From NCBI GenBank assembly GCA_963841705.1, contig CAWJDY010000009.1, forward strand, positions 1 through 64,000: a DNA stretch of 64,000 nt, read 5' to 3'. The stretch is from VAZQ01 sp963841705. GTDB lineage: Bacteria > Pseudomonadota > Alphaproteobacteria > Rhizobiales > Xanthobacteraceae. The position numbers and the translations under genes are program-made. The notes beneath the pieces are model-generated. The model saw only the letters and a list, made by a program, of their open reading frames with translations, was not told where the DNA came from and made no database searches. Below, piece after piece: positions 15,925 to 23,559 of this stretch. Position 1 is the first letter of the stretch; every line of letters begins with the position of its first letter.

Positions 15925-16101
15925 CTGTCATTCGAAACGCCCAAGGACTTCCAAAAGTACGCCCAGGACTGTGTGAAACTCGCACAGCAGCCAAATACGC
16001 CTCCTGAGCTTCGTCAGCAGTTGTTCCAGATGGCAAGGGAATGGATGCAGGCGATGATGGCGGACGAAAAAGACGGGACGGAGATCGCTACTCCGAAGTG
16101 A
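15925..16101 (+). CDS. Small conserved helical protein (SFETPKDFQKYAQ...), start unclear
   Basis: The frame encodes SFETPKDFQKYAQDCVKLAQ, then PELRQQLFQMAREWMQAMMA and a stop at 16101. It resembles short Bradyrhizobium proteins with the pattern F.T..DF..YA..C..LA......R..LL.MA..W. There is no ATG in frame; CTG at 15925 is the only plausible initiator after an in-frame stop at 15901. An ATG at 15893 in another frame (MANDPSQELV) could have been the original start, which implies a frameshift between 15893 and 15930. It may be a pseudogene. Confidence 0.45.
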   Translation: MSFETPKDFQKYAQDCVKLAQQPNTPPELRQQLFQMAREWMQAMMADEKDGTEIATPK

Positions 16102-16261
16102 AACCCGCTGCCTGGGGGGCTCATAAAGTTCCATTAGCGGCCTCACGCCCCCCATAGAGCAAAGCCCAGCAGTAGCGTTGATACCGCAGCATAATGTCGC
16201 CAAAGTCCTATACTTTCAGCAGCGCGGGGGATGCGTATGTGACTGGCGCGAGTGCTGCGCA

Positions 16262-16540
16262 ATGCGTTGTAGGGCATGTGGCGGTGAGCTGATCCTAACG
16301 AACGTGGTCCCGGACGAGACCGTCCTTGTCCGCGGAGTTGAGCACCATACGTTTGTTTGCTCGACATGCCACGTCACGGAGCGTCGGGTGGTGTACATCA
16401 AAGATGGTCGTGAGGCTGAAAGCCCGCCCATGCCCGTAGGGGCGGCGCCATGGGTCAAGCGTGCGTCGATGGAGCAGGATGAGCACGTCGCTGCTCCAGG
16501 TTTCTTCAGCCGCGTCATGGCGCGCATACGGGGGCATTAG
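16262..16540 (+). CDS. Small zinc-ribbon-like protein, 92 aa
   Basis: I place the start at the ATG at 16262 (MRCRACGGELILTNVVPDET). The paired CxxC motifs (CRAC near residue 3, CSTC near residue 42) form a putative zinc ribbon. The C-terminal half ends APGFFSRVMARIRGH. Proteins with CRxCGGELILxNVVPD...VRGVEHHTF and a VMARIRGH tail are frequent in Bradyrhizobiaceae; I recall no function. The frame extends upstream to 16178 without family resemblance. Confidence 0.8.
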   Translation: MRCRACGGELILTNVVPDETVLVRGVEHHTFVCSTCHVTERRVVYIKDGREAESPPMPVGAAPWVKRASMEQDEHVAAPGFFSRVMARIRGH

Positions 16541-16802
16541 GCCCTGTGGCGTCTGCGTCGTGGCGCCCTACCCTGTACGCCAAGTTCAAACACAGGCGCG
16601 GGGGCTTGCTGGTGGTACACTCAGGTGGTATCACGCAGTGCGGCAGGCAGCCTAGTTGTGTCGATTTTATCGAGGGTTCCTCAGCTTCCCTTCGTATCCC
16701 CTAAGGAGCGTCACTGAAAGTCGTCCTTATTTCATTTCAGCGCGATGAGACAGTTTTGAATCGGGATTGCACCCGAAAGACGATTGAGGCCCGTCAATCA
16801 AA

Positions 16803-17369
16803 ATGTCTCTAGAGAAGGCAATTGAGGTCGTTACCAGACTGGCCGAACAAGGTGCGATAGAGCAATATGCGATCATTGGCGCTGTGGGCGCGCTGAACTA
16901 CATCCAGCCCGCGTTCACGGAAGATTTGGATATTCTCGTTTCGCTGGCGGACTTTGGGGAGCACAAGGGGCTGATTCTGCTAGCTCCCATCGAATCCGCA
17001 CTGGCAACAATGGGGTACACCGAGCGAAGCGGTGTGGGGATCATGATTGAGGATTGGCCGGTTCAATTTCTGCCGGTCGCCTCAGCTTTGGACGAGGAAG
17101 CTTTGATCAATGCAATTGAGGTCAATTACAAGGGGACTGACGGTCCATTCAAGGCTCGGGTGGCGAGATCGGAATATTTGGTGGCGACGTCCTTGAAAGT
17201 AGGTCGGTTAAAAGACTTGGCTAGAGTTGATGCCTTCCTGGATGAAAAAGCAGTAGATCTGAGCACTCTCAGGGCCGTCCTGAAGCGTTTCGACCTTATG
17301 CCCGCTTGGAACGCCTACTGCGCCAAGGCTGGAAAACTCAACCTCCTGGGATTAGATTCAAGCTCATGA
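16803..17369 (+). CDS. Nucleotidyltransferase-fold protein (AbiEii/MNT-like), probable toxin-antitoxin component
   Basis: The 188-residue protein carries YAIIGAVGALNYIQPAFTED then LDILV. This is the G.GA....(Y/F)...RxTxDLDhhh-like strand pattern of nucleotidyltransferase-fold proteins, with D at the expected metal position. The usual arginine of RxTxD is replaced by A-F-T-E-D, so catalysis is uncertain. No membrane segment or signal is present. It overlaps the next gene by ATGA. The DNA is visibly more AT-rich than its surroundings, which suggests acquisition. AbiEii-type toxins and MNT antitoxins share this fold. I infer a toxin-antitoxin or defence role from fold, pairing and context only. 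Confidence 0.7.
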   Translation: MSLEKAIEVVTRLAEQGAIEQYAIIGAVGALNYIQPAFTEDLDILVSLADFGEHKGLILLAPIESALATMGYTERSGVGIMIEDWPVQFLPVASALDEEALINAIEVNYKGTDGPFKARVARSEYLVATSLKVGRLKDLARVDAFLDEKAVDLSTLRAVLKRFDLMPAWNAYCAKAGKLNLLGLDSSS

Positions 17370-17599
17370 GCAGAGCGCAGTACCCCGATATCACGGATAT
17401 TCTTGCTCAGAAGGCGCGCGGTCGCCGAGAGCGTGCGTCCCTAAGCTTTGCCGAGAAGCTGGCAATTCTCGACAAGCTCAGGAAAGAAATTGCGCCAATT
17501 GTTCAGGCTAGGCAAGCGCGCGCTTTGAAAATTGAAGAGCACGCAAGTCGCGAACTGAGCAGCATCACACTGCCGCAGCGGTCGCGTATCGCGTCATAG
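17366..17599 (+). CDS. Small partner protein of the nucleotidyltransferase-like gene, 77 aa
   Basis: The ATG at 17366 overlaps the upstream stop as ATGA, so translation is probably coupled. The 77-residue protein (MSRAQYPDITDILAQKARGR, then RERASLSFAEKLAILDKLRK) is helical and basic. The motif DI..IL..KA..RR..A.LSFAEKL.IL..LR is common in small bacterial proteins that sit beside nucleotidyltransferase-fold genes. It has no HTH that I can see. It could be an antitoxin or specificity partner. The pairing is clear from the overlap; the role is inferred. Confidence 0.75.
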   Translation: MSRAQYPDITDILAQKARGRRERASLSFAEKLAILDKLRKEIAPIVQARQARALKIEEHASRELSSITLPQRSRIAS

Positions 17600-17750
17600 C
17601 CGGCAAAAAGTGCGAGCAACTGTGGGCCTGGACGGACCTCTTGCTGGATATCTTCCGGCGCATGACATCGCATCTATTAGACAATAAGCGCCTGTATTTG
17701 CCGCAGAGGTGGCGACGCGATGCCCGCGAGCGCGTCAGTCCTTCAAGCAC

Positions 17751-17785
17751 GCTGCGGCGGCGCGACGTCACGCCGCCGCCGCAGC
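17751..17785 (-). terminator. Hairpin downstream of the liv-type operon
   Basis: A perfect 12-bp stem (GCTGCGGCGGCG pairs with CGCCGCCGCAGC) encloses an 11-nt loop, starting 9 bp after the stop of the minus-strand binding protein. There is no T tract, so it may be a Rho-dependent pause or an mRNA-stabilising hairpin, not a classical intrinsic terminator. Confidence 0.4.
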
Positions 17786-17793
17786 GGTACGCG

Positions 17794-19074
17794 TCAGACC
17801 GGCAGCGTCGAGAGGTTATGCCGCAGCGGCATGTTCTTCGCGATGTCCTCCTTGGGGATGCGCCGCTTGACCTCGTACTTTCCGTTCTCCACCCGGCTGA
17901 TGTAGCAATCAATGATGCCGGCATGGTCCTCCTTGCGGATGAGCTTGTCGCCCTGCGGATGCTCGAGCGAATTCTTCATCTGCATGCCTTCGAGCGCCAC
18001 GATGGCGCCCTCGATGTCCTTGCGGGTCTTGTATCCGGAAGTCTCGATTGCGGCCTTGATCGCAAAGATGTCCTCCCAGGCCTGCCAGCCATGGCTCTTG
18101 TCCATCACCCGCGTGCCGCCGATCTCCTTGGCGTAGACGTCGTCGATGCCGATGAGCTTGTTGAACTCCTTGTGGTACTCGTCGTTCTTGTGCGCCAGCA
18201 TGCGCGGGAAATTCTCGAAGAAGTACACGCCTTCGGCCGCGCCCTGGATGTCGCCGGGATCGATCGATTCCAGGCTCGCCGAGGACGAGAACATTTTCAT
18301 TTTCTTCTCCAGACCCATCGCTTTTGCCTGCGTGTAGAACGCCACCGACAGAGAGCCGATGAACGCCGGCAGCACGGCCTCGCTGTCGCCCGGAATCTGG
18401 GCGAGGTAGGGCACGAAGTCCTTGGTATCGAGCGGCACCGGAATGCTGGCGAGCACCTTGCCGCCGGATTTCTCGATGTTCAGCTTTGATTCCTGGTTGG
18501 TGCTCTGGCCCCAGGCATAGTCGGCATAGATGATCGACCACACCTTGCCGAGGTTCTCGACGCACCACGGTATGCTGGCGGCGGCGATCGAGTAGGTGTC
18601 GGTGCCGGTGCGAAACGAGAAGCGCGTGCCCTTGGAGCCGGTCACCTCCGTTGCCTCGCCGGTCGAGAAATACGGCGTCTTGAGCTCGGAGGCGATGGGC
18701 AGCGCCGCCAGCATCACGCCGGAATGCACCGAGCCCACGATGAATTCGGCGTTGCCGCGCTGAATCAGATTGCGCAGCTTGCGCGCCCCGGGAGCGGGAT
18801 TGGATTCGGTATCCTCGGTGGCGAGCTCCACCTTGCGACCGGCAATGCCGCCTCCTTTGTTGATCATGTCCACGGCGGCCTTGGCGCACTTGTCGTGCCA
18901 AAAGCCCCACGAGGAAATGACGCCGGTGAGATCGCAATGATGGCCGATGACGATCGGCCCGGAAGCCTGGGCGAACAGATCCTTCGCGATCGTCAGGCTG
19001 GCCGTGCCGGCCAGCGCGCCGCCCTTGAGAGCGGTATCAAGAAAGCTGCGGCGGGTTACCTTTCTCTGTTGCAT
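17794..19074 (-). CDS. Branched-chain-amino-acid-type ABC substrate-binding protein (urea/amide-like), Tat-exported
   Basis: The 426-residue protein starts at an ATG with AAAGGAGAG nine to seventeen bases upstream. A twin-arginine leader (RKVTRRSFLDTALKGGALAG) precedes a Peripla_BP type I fold: PIVIGHHCDLTGVISSWGFW, GGGIAGRKVELATEDTESNP, then FIVGSVHSGVMLAALPIASE and FSTGEATEVTG. It binds an unknown ligand in the periplasm and delivers it to the LivHM permease. It is the last gene of the operon, 31 bp after the ATPase. Tat export instead of Sec is common for this subfamily in rhizobia. Ligand identity (amino acid, urea, amide or aromatic acid) cannot be read from sequence. Confidence 0.95.
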   Translation of the reverse strand: MQQRKVTRRSFLDTALKGGALAGTASLTIAKDLFAQASGPIVIGHHCDLTGVISSWGFWHDKCAKAAVDMINKGGGIAGRKVELATEDTESNPAPGARKLRNLIQRGNAEFIVGSVHSGVMLAALPIASELKTPYFSTGEATEVTGSKGTRFSFRTGTDTYSIAAASIPWCVENLGKVWSIIYADYAWGQSTNQESKLNIEKSGGKVLASIPVPLDTKDFVPYLAQIPGDSEAVLPAFIGSLSVAFYTQAKAMGLEKKMKMFSSSASLESIDPGDIQGAAEGVYFFENFPRMLAHKNDEYHKEFNKLIGIDDVYAKEIGGTRVMDKSHGWQAWEDIFAIKAAIETSGYKTRKDIEGAIVALEGMQMKNSLEHPQGDKLIRKEDHAGIIDCYISRVENGKYEVKRRIPKEDIAKNMPLRHNLSTLPV

Positions 19075-19105
19075 GGTCTCTCTCTCCTTTGCGAGAACGA
19101 TTGGC

Positions 19106-19807
19106 TCACTGTTTCGACAGGCCGAGGTAGCGGTGCACGATCTCGGGCTGCGACTTCAGCTCTTGCGCGGTCCCGTCATAAACGACGGTGCCCTTTTCCA
19201 TCAGAAACACGCGCGGACAAAGCTTGAGCGCCGTCTCCACGTTCTGCTCGACCAGCAGGATCGAAACGCCGCTCTGATTGATCCGATGGATCTCCCGCCT
19301 GATCTGCGAGACCAGGCGGGGCATGATGCCTTCGGTCGGCTCATCCAGAATGAGAAGCCTTGGGCGCATCATCAGGCAGCGCGCGATGGCAAGCATCTGC
19401 TGCTCGCCTCCGGACAGCGTATTGCCGGATTGCCTGAGGCGCTCCTTGAGACGGGGAAAGCAGCCGAATACGTATTCCTCGCGCTCCGGATCGCGCCGGC
19501 CGGGCAGCCCGATGCACAGGTTCTCCAGCACGGTCAGATTGGGGAAGATGCCGCGTCCCTGAGGAACGTAGCCGAGCCCCCGCCGCGGAATGTCGTGCGG
19601 CTCGCATCGCGCCAGATCGAAGCCGTCGAACTCGATCCTGCCGGCGCTCCTGCGGGAGAGGCCCATGATCGCGCGCAGCGTCGTGGTTTTGCCGACGCCG
19701 TTCCGGCCCAAAAGTGCGGCGCAGTCTCCGATGCTCAGCTTGAGGTTCACGCCCTGCAGAATGTGCAGCTTGCCGATATGGACATGCACGTCGTCGAGGC
19801 TAAGCAC
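19106..19807 (-). CDS. livF: ABC transporter ATP-binding protein, LivF-type
   Basis: I place the start at a GTG at 19807 (VLSLDDVHVHIGKLHILQGV), overlapping the upstream gene by 8 bp; the frame continues upstream but reads the preceding gene out of frame. The 233-residue protein has Walker A GRNGVGKTT, signature LSGGEQQML, Walker B LLILDEP and the switch His in LLVEQN. It hydrolyses ATP to drive branched-chain-type uptake together with the LivG subunit. The length is typical of LivF (about 235). Confidence 0.93.
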   Translation of the reverse strand: MLSLDDVHVHIGKLHILQGVNLKLSIGDCAALLGRNGVGKTTTLRAIMGLSRRSAGRIEFDGFDLARCEPHDIPRRGLGYVPQGRGIFPNLTVLENLCIGLPGRRDPEREEYVFGCFPRLKERLRQSGNTLSGGEQQMLAIARCLMMRPRLLILDEPTEGIMPRLVSQIRREIHRINQSGVSILLVEQNVETALKLCPRVFLMEKGTVVYDGTAQELKSQPEIVHRYLGLSKQ

Positions 19808-20579
19808 GGGCGGCCTCCTCGACGTAGTCCTCGTCCTCCTCGCGGCCGAGATAGGCCTCGCGCACGCGCTCGTCGGCAGCGATCTGTTCCGGGCTTCCGC
19901 GGGCAAGGATGCCCCCCTGGGTCATCACGGTGATATCGTCGGCGATCTCGAACACCACCTCCATGTCGTGCTCGATAATGACGATATGGATCGAACGCGA
20001 CAGCTCGCGGATTTTTTCGACCGCGCGTGCGGTCTCGGCCGGGCTCATCCCGCAAGTGGGCTCGTCGAGCAGGAGGAGCCGGGGCTCGGAGATCATCGCC
20101 ATCCCGATCTCCAGAAGCGCCACGTCGCCATACGACAATGTGCCGGCTTGACGGCCGGCGAGCGCGGACAAGCCGATCTGTGCCAGCGTTCGCTCGACTT
20201 TTTCCCTGGTCTCCCGATCGTTCGCAGCGGTCCGGAAAGGGTGCAGGAAGCCGCGCCCCGCGTGTGCCGTGATCCAGAGGTTCTCCGCGACGCTAAGCTG
20301 CGGGAAGACGCTCTTGATCTGCAACGTGCGCTTCACGCCGAGCCGGCTGATCTGGTGCGGCTTGAGGCCGGTGATGTCGCGCCCATAAAAGAACACGCGG
20401 CCCTCGCTCGGGGAAAGCAGCCCGGAGACGAGATTGAAGAACGTGGTCTTGCCGGCCCCGTTCGGACCGATGATGGCGTGCAGCATCGAGCCGGCGATAC
20501 TGAAGCTCACATTGTCGACCGCAAGGAGGCCGCCAAACCGCTTGCTCAGGCCTTCGGTACGCAGGATCGGCTCGCTCAT
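19800..20579 (-). CDS. livG: ABC transporter ATP-binding protein, LivG-type
   Basis: The 259-residue protein starts at an ATG overlapping the livM-type stop (ATGA). Walker A is GPNGAGKTT, the signature is LSYGDVALLEIG, Walker B is LLLLDEPTCG, and the long insert after the Q-loop (FYGRDITGLKPHQISRLG) is typical of LivG. It forms a heterodimer with the LivF subunit in the cytoplasm, on the membrane permease. The C-terminal tail EEDEDYVEEAARA is an acidic extension beyond the usual end. Confidence 0.94.
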   Translation of the reverse strand: MSEPILRTEGLSKRFGGLLAVDNVSFSIAGSMLHAIIGPNGAGKTTFFNLVSGLLSPSEGRVFFYGRDITGLKPHQISRLGVKRTLQIKSVFPQLSVAENLWITAHAGRGFLHPFRTAANDRETREKVERTLAQIGLSALAGRQAGTLSYGDVALLEIGMAMISEPRLLLLDEPTCGMSPAETARAVEKIRELSRSIHIVIIEHDMEVVFEIADDITVMTQGGILARGSPEQIAADERVREAYLGREEDEDYVEEAARA

Positions 20580-21586
20580 GGCTCGGTTCGCAGCTCAGCC
20601 GGACGCGCGGGAGCGCTGCCGCGCTCCACGATGCGCGCGACCCAACCGTTCCACAATCCAACCACACCCTTGGGCGCGAACATCACCACCAGGATCGCCA
20701 CCGTCCCGACGACCAGCGAATGGTGCTCCCAATGCGTCGACACGATCTCGCGCACGATGATGAACAAGGTCGTGCCCACGAGCGGGCCGAGCAGCGTACC
20801 GGCGCCGCCGACAATCGCCCACACCACCGCTTCGCCGGACACGTGATAGAACATGTAGCTCGCCGACGCATAACGCCCGAAGAACGCGAACAGGCCGCCG
20901 GCCACTCCCGCCAGGAATCCCGCCAGCACGAACGCAATCAGCCGCAGCAAATAAACGTTGAGGCCAATCAGGGACGCCCGCACGTCATTGTCGCGAATGG
21001 CCAGAAAGGCTTTGCCCAGAGGGCTGCAGATAAGCCGGTGCATCAGCCAGAAACAGAGCGCTACCGTGCAGAGAATGAAAAAATATTGAAACGTCGGATC
21101 GGTGAAGCTCTCGCTTAGACCATCGATGGCGAACGTCGGCGGCAGCGTGAAATTGATCCCGTCGTCGCCGCCGGTCAGCCATTTGTTACTCAATGCGAGA
21201 AAATAAAAGATCAGCGAGAACACGACGGTGATGATCGCGAAATAGTGCCAGGTGAGCCGGACGGCGAAGATGCCCGTCAGGAGCGCCATGGCCATGGCCG
21301 CGACAATCCCGAGCGCGAATGCCGGCCAGAACGAAAGACCGAGGTCCTCAATGCCGATCGCGACCCCGTACATGCCGAAGCCGAAATAGAGCGCCTGGCC
21401 AAAGGATAAGAGCCCGACATAACCGAACAGCAGATTGACGCTCGCCGCCAACAGCGACCAGATCAGGACTTCGGCAATCACGCTTACCCAGAAGCTGCCG
21501 ATCAGTGCCGGAATGATCCAGGGGACTGCAATCATGAACGCCGCGAGCAGCGCCCACAGGCATTGCTCGATTGTCGCCGCCGACAT
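20576..21586 (-). CDS. livM: Branched-chain-type ABC permease, LivM-type
   Basis: The 336-residue integral membrane protein has about ten hydrophobic segments and the LivM landmarks LSFGQALYFGFGMYGVAIG, SPLGKAFLAIRDNDVRASLI and GGAGTLLGPLVG. It pairs with the LivH-type protein as the inner-membrane channel. The start overlaps the preceding stop (TGATG). The C-terminus is followed directly by livG. Confidence 0.94.
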   Translation of the reverse strand: MSAATIEQCLWALLAAFMIAVPWIIPALIGSFWVSVIAEVLIWSLLAASVNLLFGYVGLLSFGQALYFGFGMYGVAIGIEDLGLSFWPAFALGIVAAMAMALLTGIFAVRLTWHYFAIITVVFSLIFYFLALSNKWLTGGDDGINFTLPPTFAIDGLSESFTDPTFQYFFILCTVALCFWLMHRLICSPLGKAFLAIRDNDVRASLIGLNVYLLRLIAFVLAGFLAGVAGGLFAFFGRYASASYMFYHVSGEAVVWAIVGGAGTLLGPLVGTTLFIIVREIVSTHWEHHSLVVGTVAILVVMFAPKGVVGLWNGWVARIVERGSAPARPAELRTEP

Positions 21587-22494
21587 CAGCGCGCCAGCCC
21601 TTTGAACAGGCCCTGGGGCCGCAGCAACAGGACGGCGCTCATCAGCACCAGGGAGGCGATGCGGGCGACGGTGGGATCGGCAATGCTTTGAATGACGCCT
21701 TCCAGGACCGCAAGCAGCACGGCGGCGGCAGCCGCGCCAGGCAGATTGCCCAGCCCGCCGATGATCACCGCCATGAAGCAGAATGGAAGGATGTCGACGC
21801 CGCCGCGAAAATCGACGGTGGTGATAGGCGCCGCGACCACCCCGCCGAGCGCGGCAAGGCCAAAGCCGATGGCAAAGGTGAGCACATAGATGCGGTCGGC
21901 GGGAATGCCCATGGCGAGAGCAGTGTCGCGGTCGTGACGCACGGCGCGGATCCAGGTACCGAGCTTGGTGTGCTGGAGGAACACAAAGAATCCCACGAGT
22001 GCAACAATCGCCACCGCAGCAGCAAACAGGCGATAGACCTCATAGTCGACGCCGAAGATGTAAATCGTCTGCTGAATCGGCGGCAGGATGCGGCCCGGCG
22101 TCGGACCATAGGTGATGCGCACGCTCTCCTGCAGGATCAGCGACAGGCCGAAGGTAGCAACGATCGAAAGCGCCGCCACGTTGTGGATCGGCTGGATCAC
22201 CATCCGCTGGATGATTGCTCCCAGGATGAAGCCGATCAGAGGCACCACGATAAATGCGAGCCAGAAGGTCCCGGTCGATTGCAGCGTTGCCCAGGCGAGC
22301 ACGGTCCCCACCATGAAGAAGTCGCCGTGCGCCAGATTGACGATGTCAAGAAGGCCGAAGATGATCGCGAGACCGAGCGCGATCAGGGCAATGATCAGGC
22401 CCCAGATCAGGCCATTCGTGGCGAGCAAAAAAGCTTGTCCATGCCCCGGCCGTTCACGCTGATCGCTGCTCAAGCGTCGGCCGAGAGCACGCAT
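21586..22494 (-). CDS. livH: Branched-chain-type ABC permease, LivH-type
   Basis: The 302-residue protein has multiple membrane helices and the LivH landmarks GLLDIVNLAHGDFFMVG, FGLSLILQESVR, KLGTWIRAVRHDRDTALAMG and GGLGNLPGA. It opens the operon livH-livM-livG-livF-binding protein. Its start codon at 22494 lies 84 bp from the divergent TctC-type gene, so the operon promoter must be in that gap or within the neighbour's 5' end. The first 24 residues are polar, and an internal start closer to the first helix is possible. Confidence 0.93.
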   Translation of the reverse strand: MRALGRRLSSDQRERPGHGQAFLLATNGLIWGLIIALIALGLAIIFGLLDIVNLAHGDFFMVGTVLAWATLQSTGTFWLAFIVVPLIGFILGAIIQRMVIQPIHNVAALSIVATFGLSLILQESVRITYGPTPGRILPPIQQTIYIFGVDYEVYRLFAAAVAIVALVGFFVFLQHTKLGTWIRAVRHDRDTALAMGIPADRIYVLTFAIGFGLAALGGVVAAPITTVDFRGGVDILPFCFMAVIIGGLGNLPGAAAAAVLLAVLEGVIQSIADPTVARIASLVLMSAVLLLRPQGLFKGLAR

Positions 22495-22578
22495 GAGTCA
22501 ATGTGGCGCAAGCACGATCCGACGTCGGGCAGCAGCCCCTGGCGCACCGTAACCGCGATCTGGTCGAGAGAACCTGCA

Positions 22579-23559
22579 ATGCCGAGAAAGCCTGCTCTCG
22601 CCGCCCTCCTCACTCTCGCCGGCCTCGCGCTCGGTTTGGCCGATGCGCCACGCCAGGCACTGGCGGCCGAGCGCTATCCCGATCATCCCATCACCATGAT
22701 CGTGCCTTATGCCGCAGGCGGCAGCTCGGACGTGCTCGCCCGCCTCCTCGGCGAGCGCTTGTCGCAATCGCTCGGCCAGCAGATCGTGATCGACAACCGT
22801 GCCGGCGCCGGCAGCCGTCTCGGCATCGAGGTTGCCGCCAGGTCCGCGCCCGATGGCTATACCCTCCTCCTCGCCGACATGCCGCACACCATTATTCCGG
22901 CAATCCAGAAGGGTGTGCATTACGATCCGGTCCGCGACTTCACGCCGATCGGTCTCATCGGCACTGCCTCGATGTTGTTGTTCGTCAATCCCGCAGTGAA
23001 GGCCGAGACGGTCAGCGAATTCGTCGCGCTTGCGCAGGAAGAGCCGGAAAAGATCACCATCGCGTCCGGTGGCATCGGCAGCGCCACTCACCTCACCGCC
23101 GAGCTGTTCCAGCTCAAGGCCGGCATCAAGCTGGTACACGTGCCGTTTCGCGGCGCCGGCCCGGCCATGAACGACTTGGTCGCCAGTCATGTGCAGTCGG
23201 GCTTCACCACGTTGGCGACGGCGAGCTCGGTGCTCGACCGGCTTCGCACCCTCGCGGTCGCCAGCGAAACGCGGCTCCCGAGCCTACCCGGCATCGCGAC
23301 CTTCAGGGAAAGCGGCATCGATCTCGTGGTCGAGCACTGGTGGGGCGTTCTGGCTCCGGCAGGGCTGCCGCACGAGATCGCTGCGCGGCTGGCGACGGAA
23401 CTCAAAACCGTGCTTGGCGCGCCAGAGCTTGTCTCGCGCCTGGCGGGGCTCGGCGTGACGCCATCGCAAGCCTCGGTCACGCAGTTCCGGGCCCTGATAG
23501 AGAGCGACACAGCGCGCTGGGCCGATATTGTGAGGTCGGCCGGGATCAGCGTCCCGTGA
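22579..23559 (+). CDS. Tripartite tricarboxylate transporter-type substrate-binding protein (TctC/Bug family)
   Basis: I place the start at the ATG at 22579 (MPRKPALAALLTLAGLALGL), which gives a clean Sec signal peptide ending in ALAAERYP; an ATG at 22501 would add 26 residues. The mature protein has the Bug pattern HPITMIVPYAAGGSSDVLAR, IVIDNRAGAGSRLGIEVAAR and APDGYTLLLAD. It is periplasmic. No tctA/tctB membrane genes are nearby, as is usual for Bug proteins, so it may serve a distant transporter or act as a sensor subunit. Its stop overlaps the next start (GTGA). Confidence 0.95.
   Translation: MPRKPALAALLTLAGLALGLADAPRQALAAERYPDHPITMIVPYAAGGSSDVLARLLGERLSQSLGQQIVIDNRAGAGSRLGIEVAARSAPDGYTLLLADMPHTIIPAIQKGVHYDPVRDFTPIGLIGTASMLLFVNPAVKAETVSEFVALAQEEPEKITIASGGIGSATHLTAELFQLKAGIKLVHVPFRGAGPAMNDLVASHVQSGFTTLATASSVLDRLRTLAVASETRLPSLPGIATFRESGIDLVVEHWWGVLAPAGLPHEIAARLATELKTVLGAPELVSRLAGLGVTPSQASVTQFRALIESDTARWADIVRSAGISVP

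Noticed and set aside
21571..22578. Upstream extension of the TctC-type gene to 662 residues
   Set aside because: The added 336 residues lie opposite the livH gene, are rich in H, Q, R and D, and lack any domain. The signal peptide at 22579 is the natural start.
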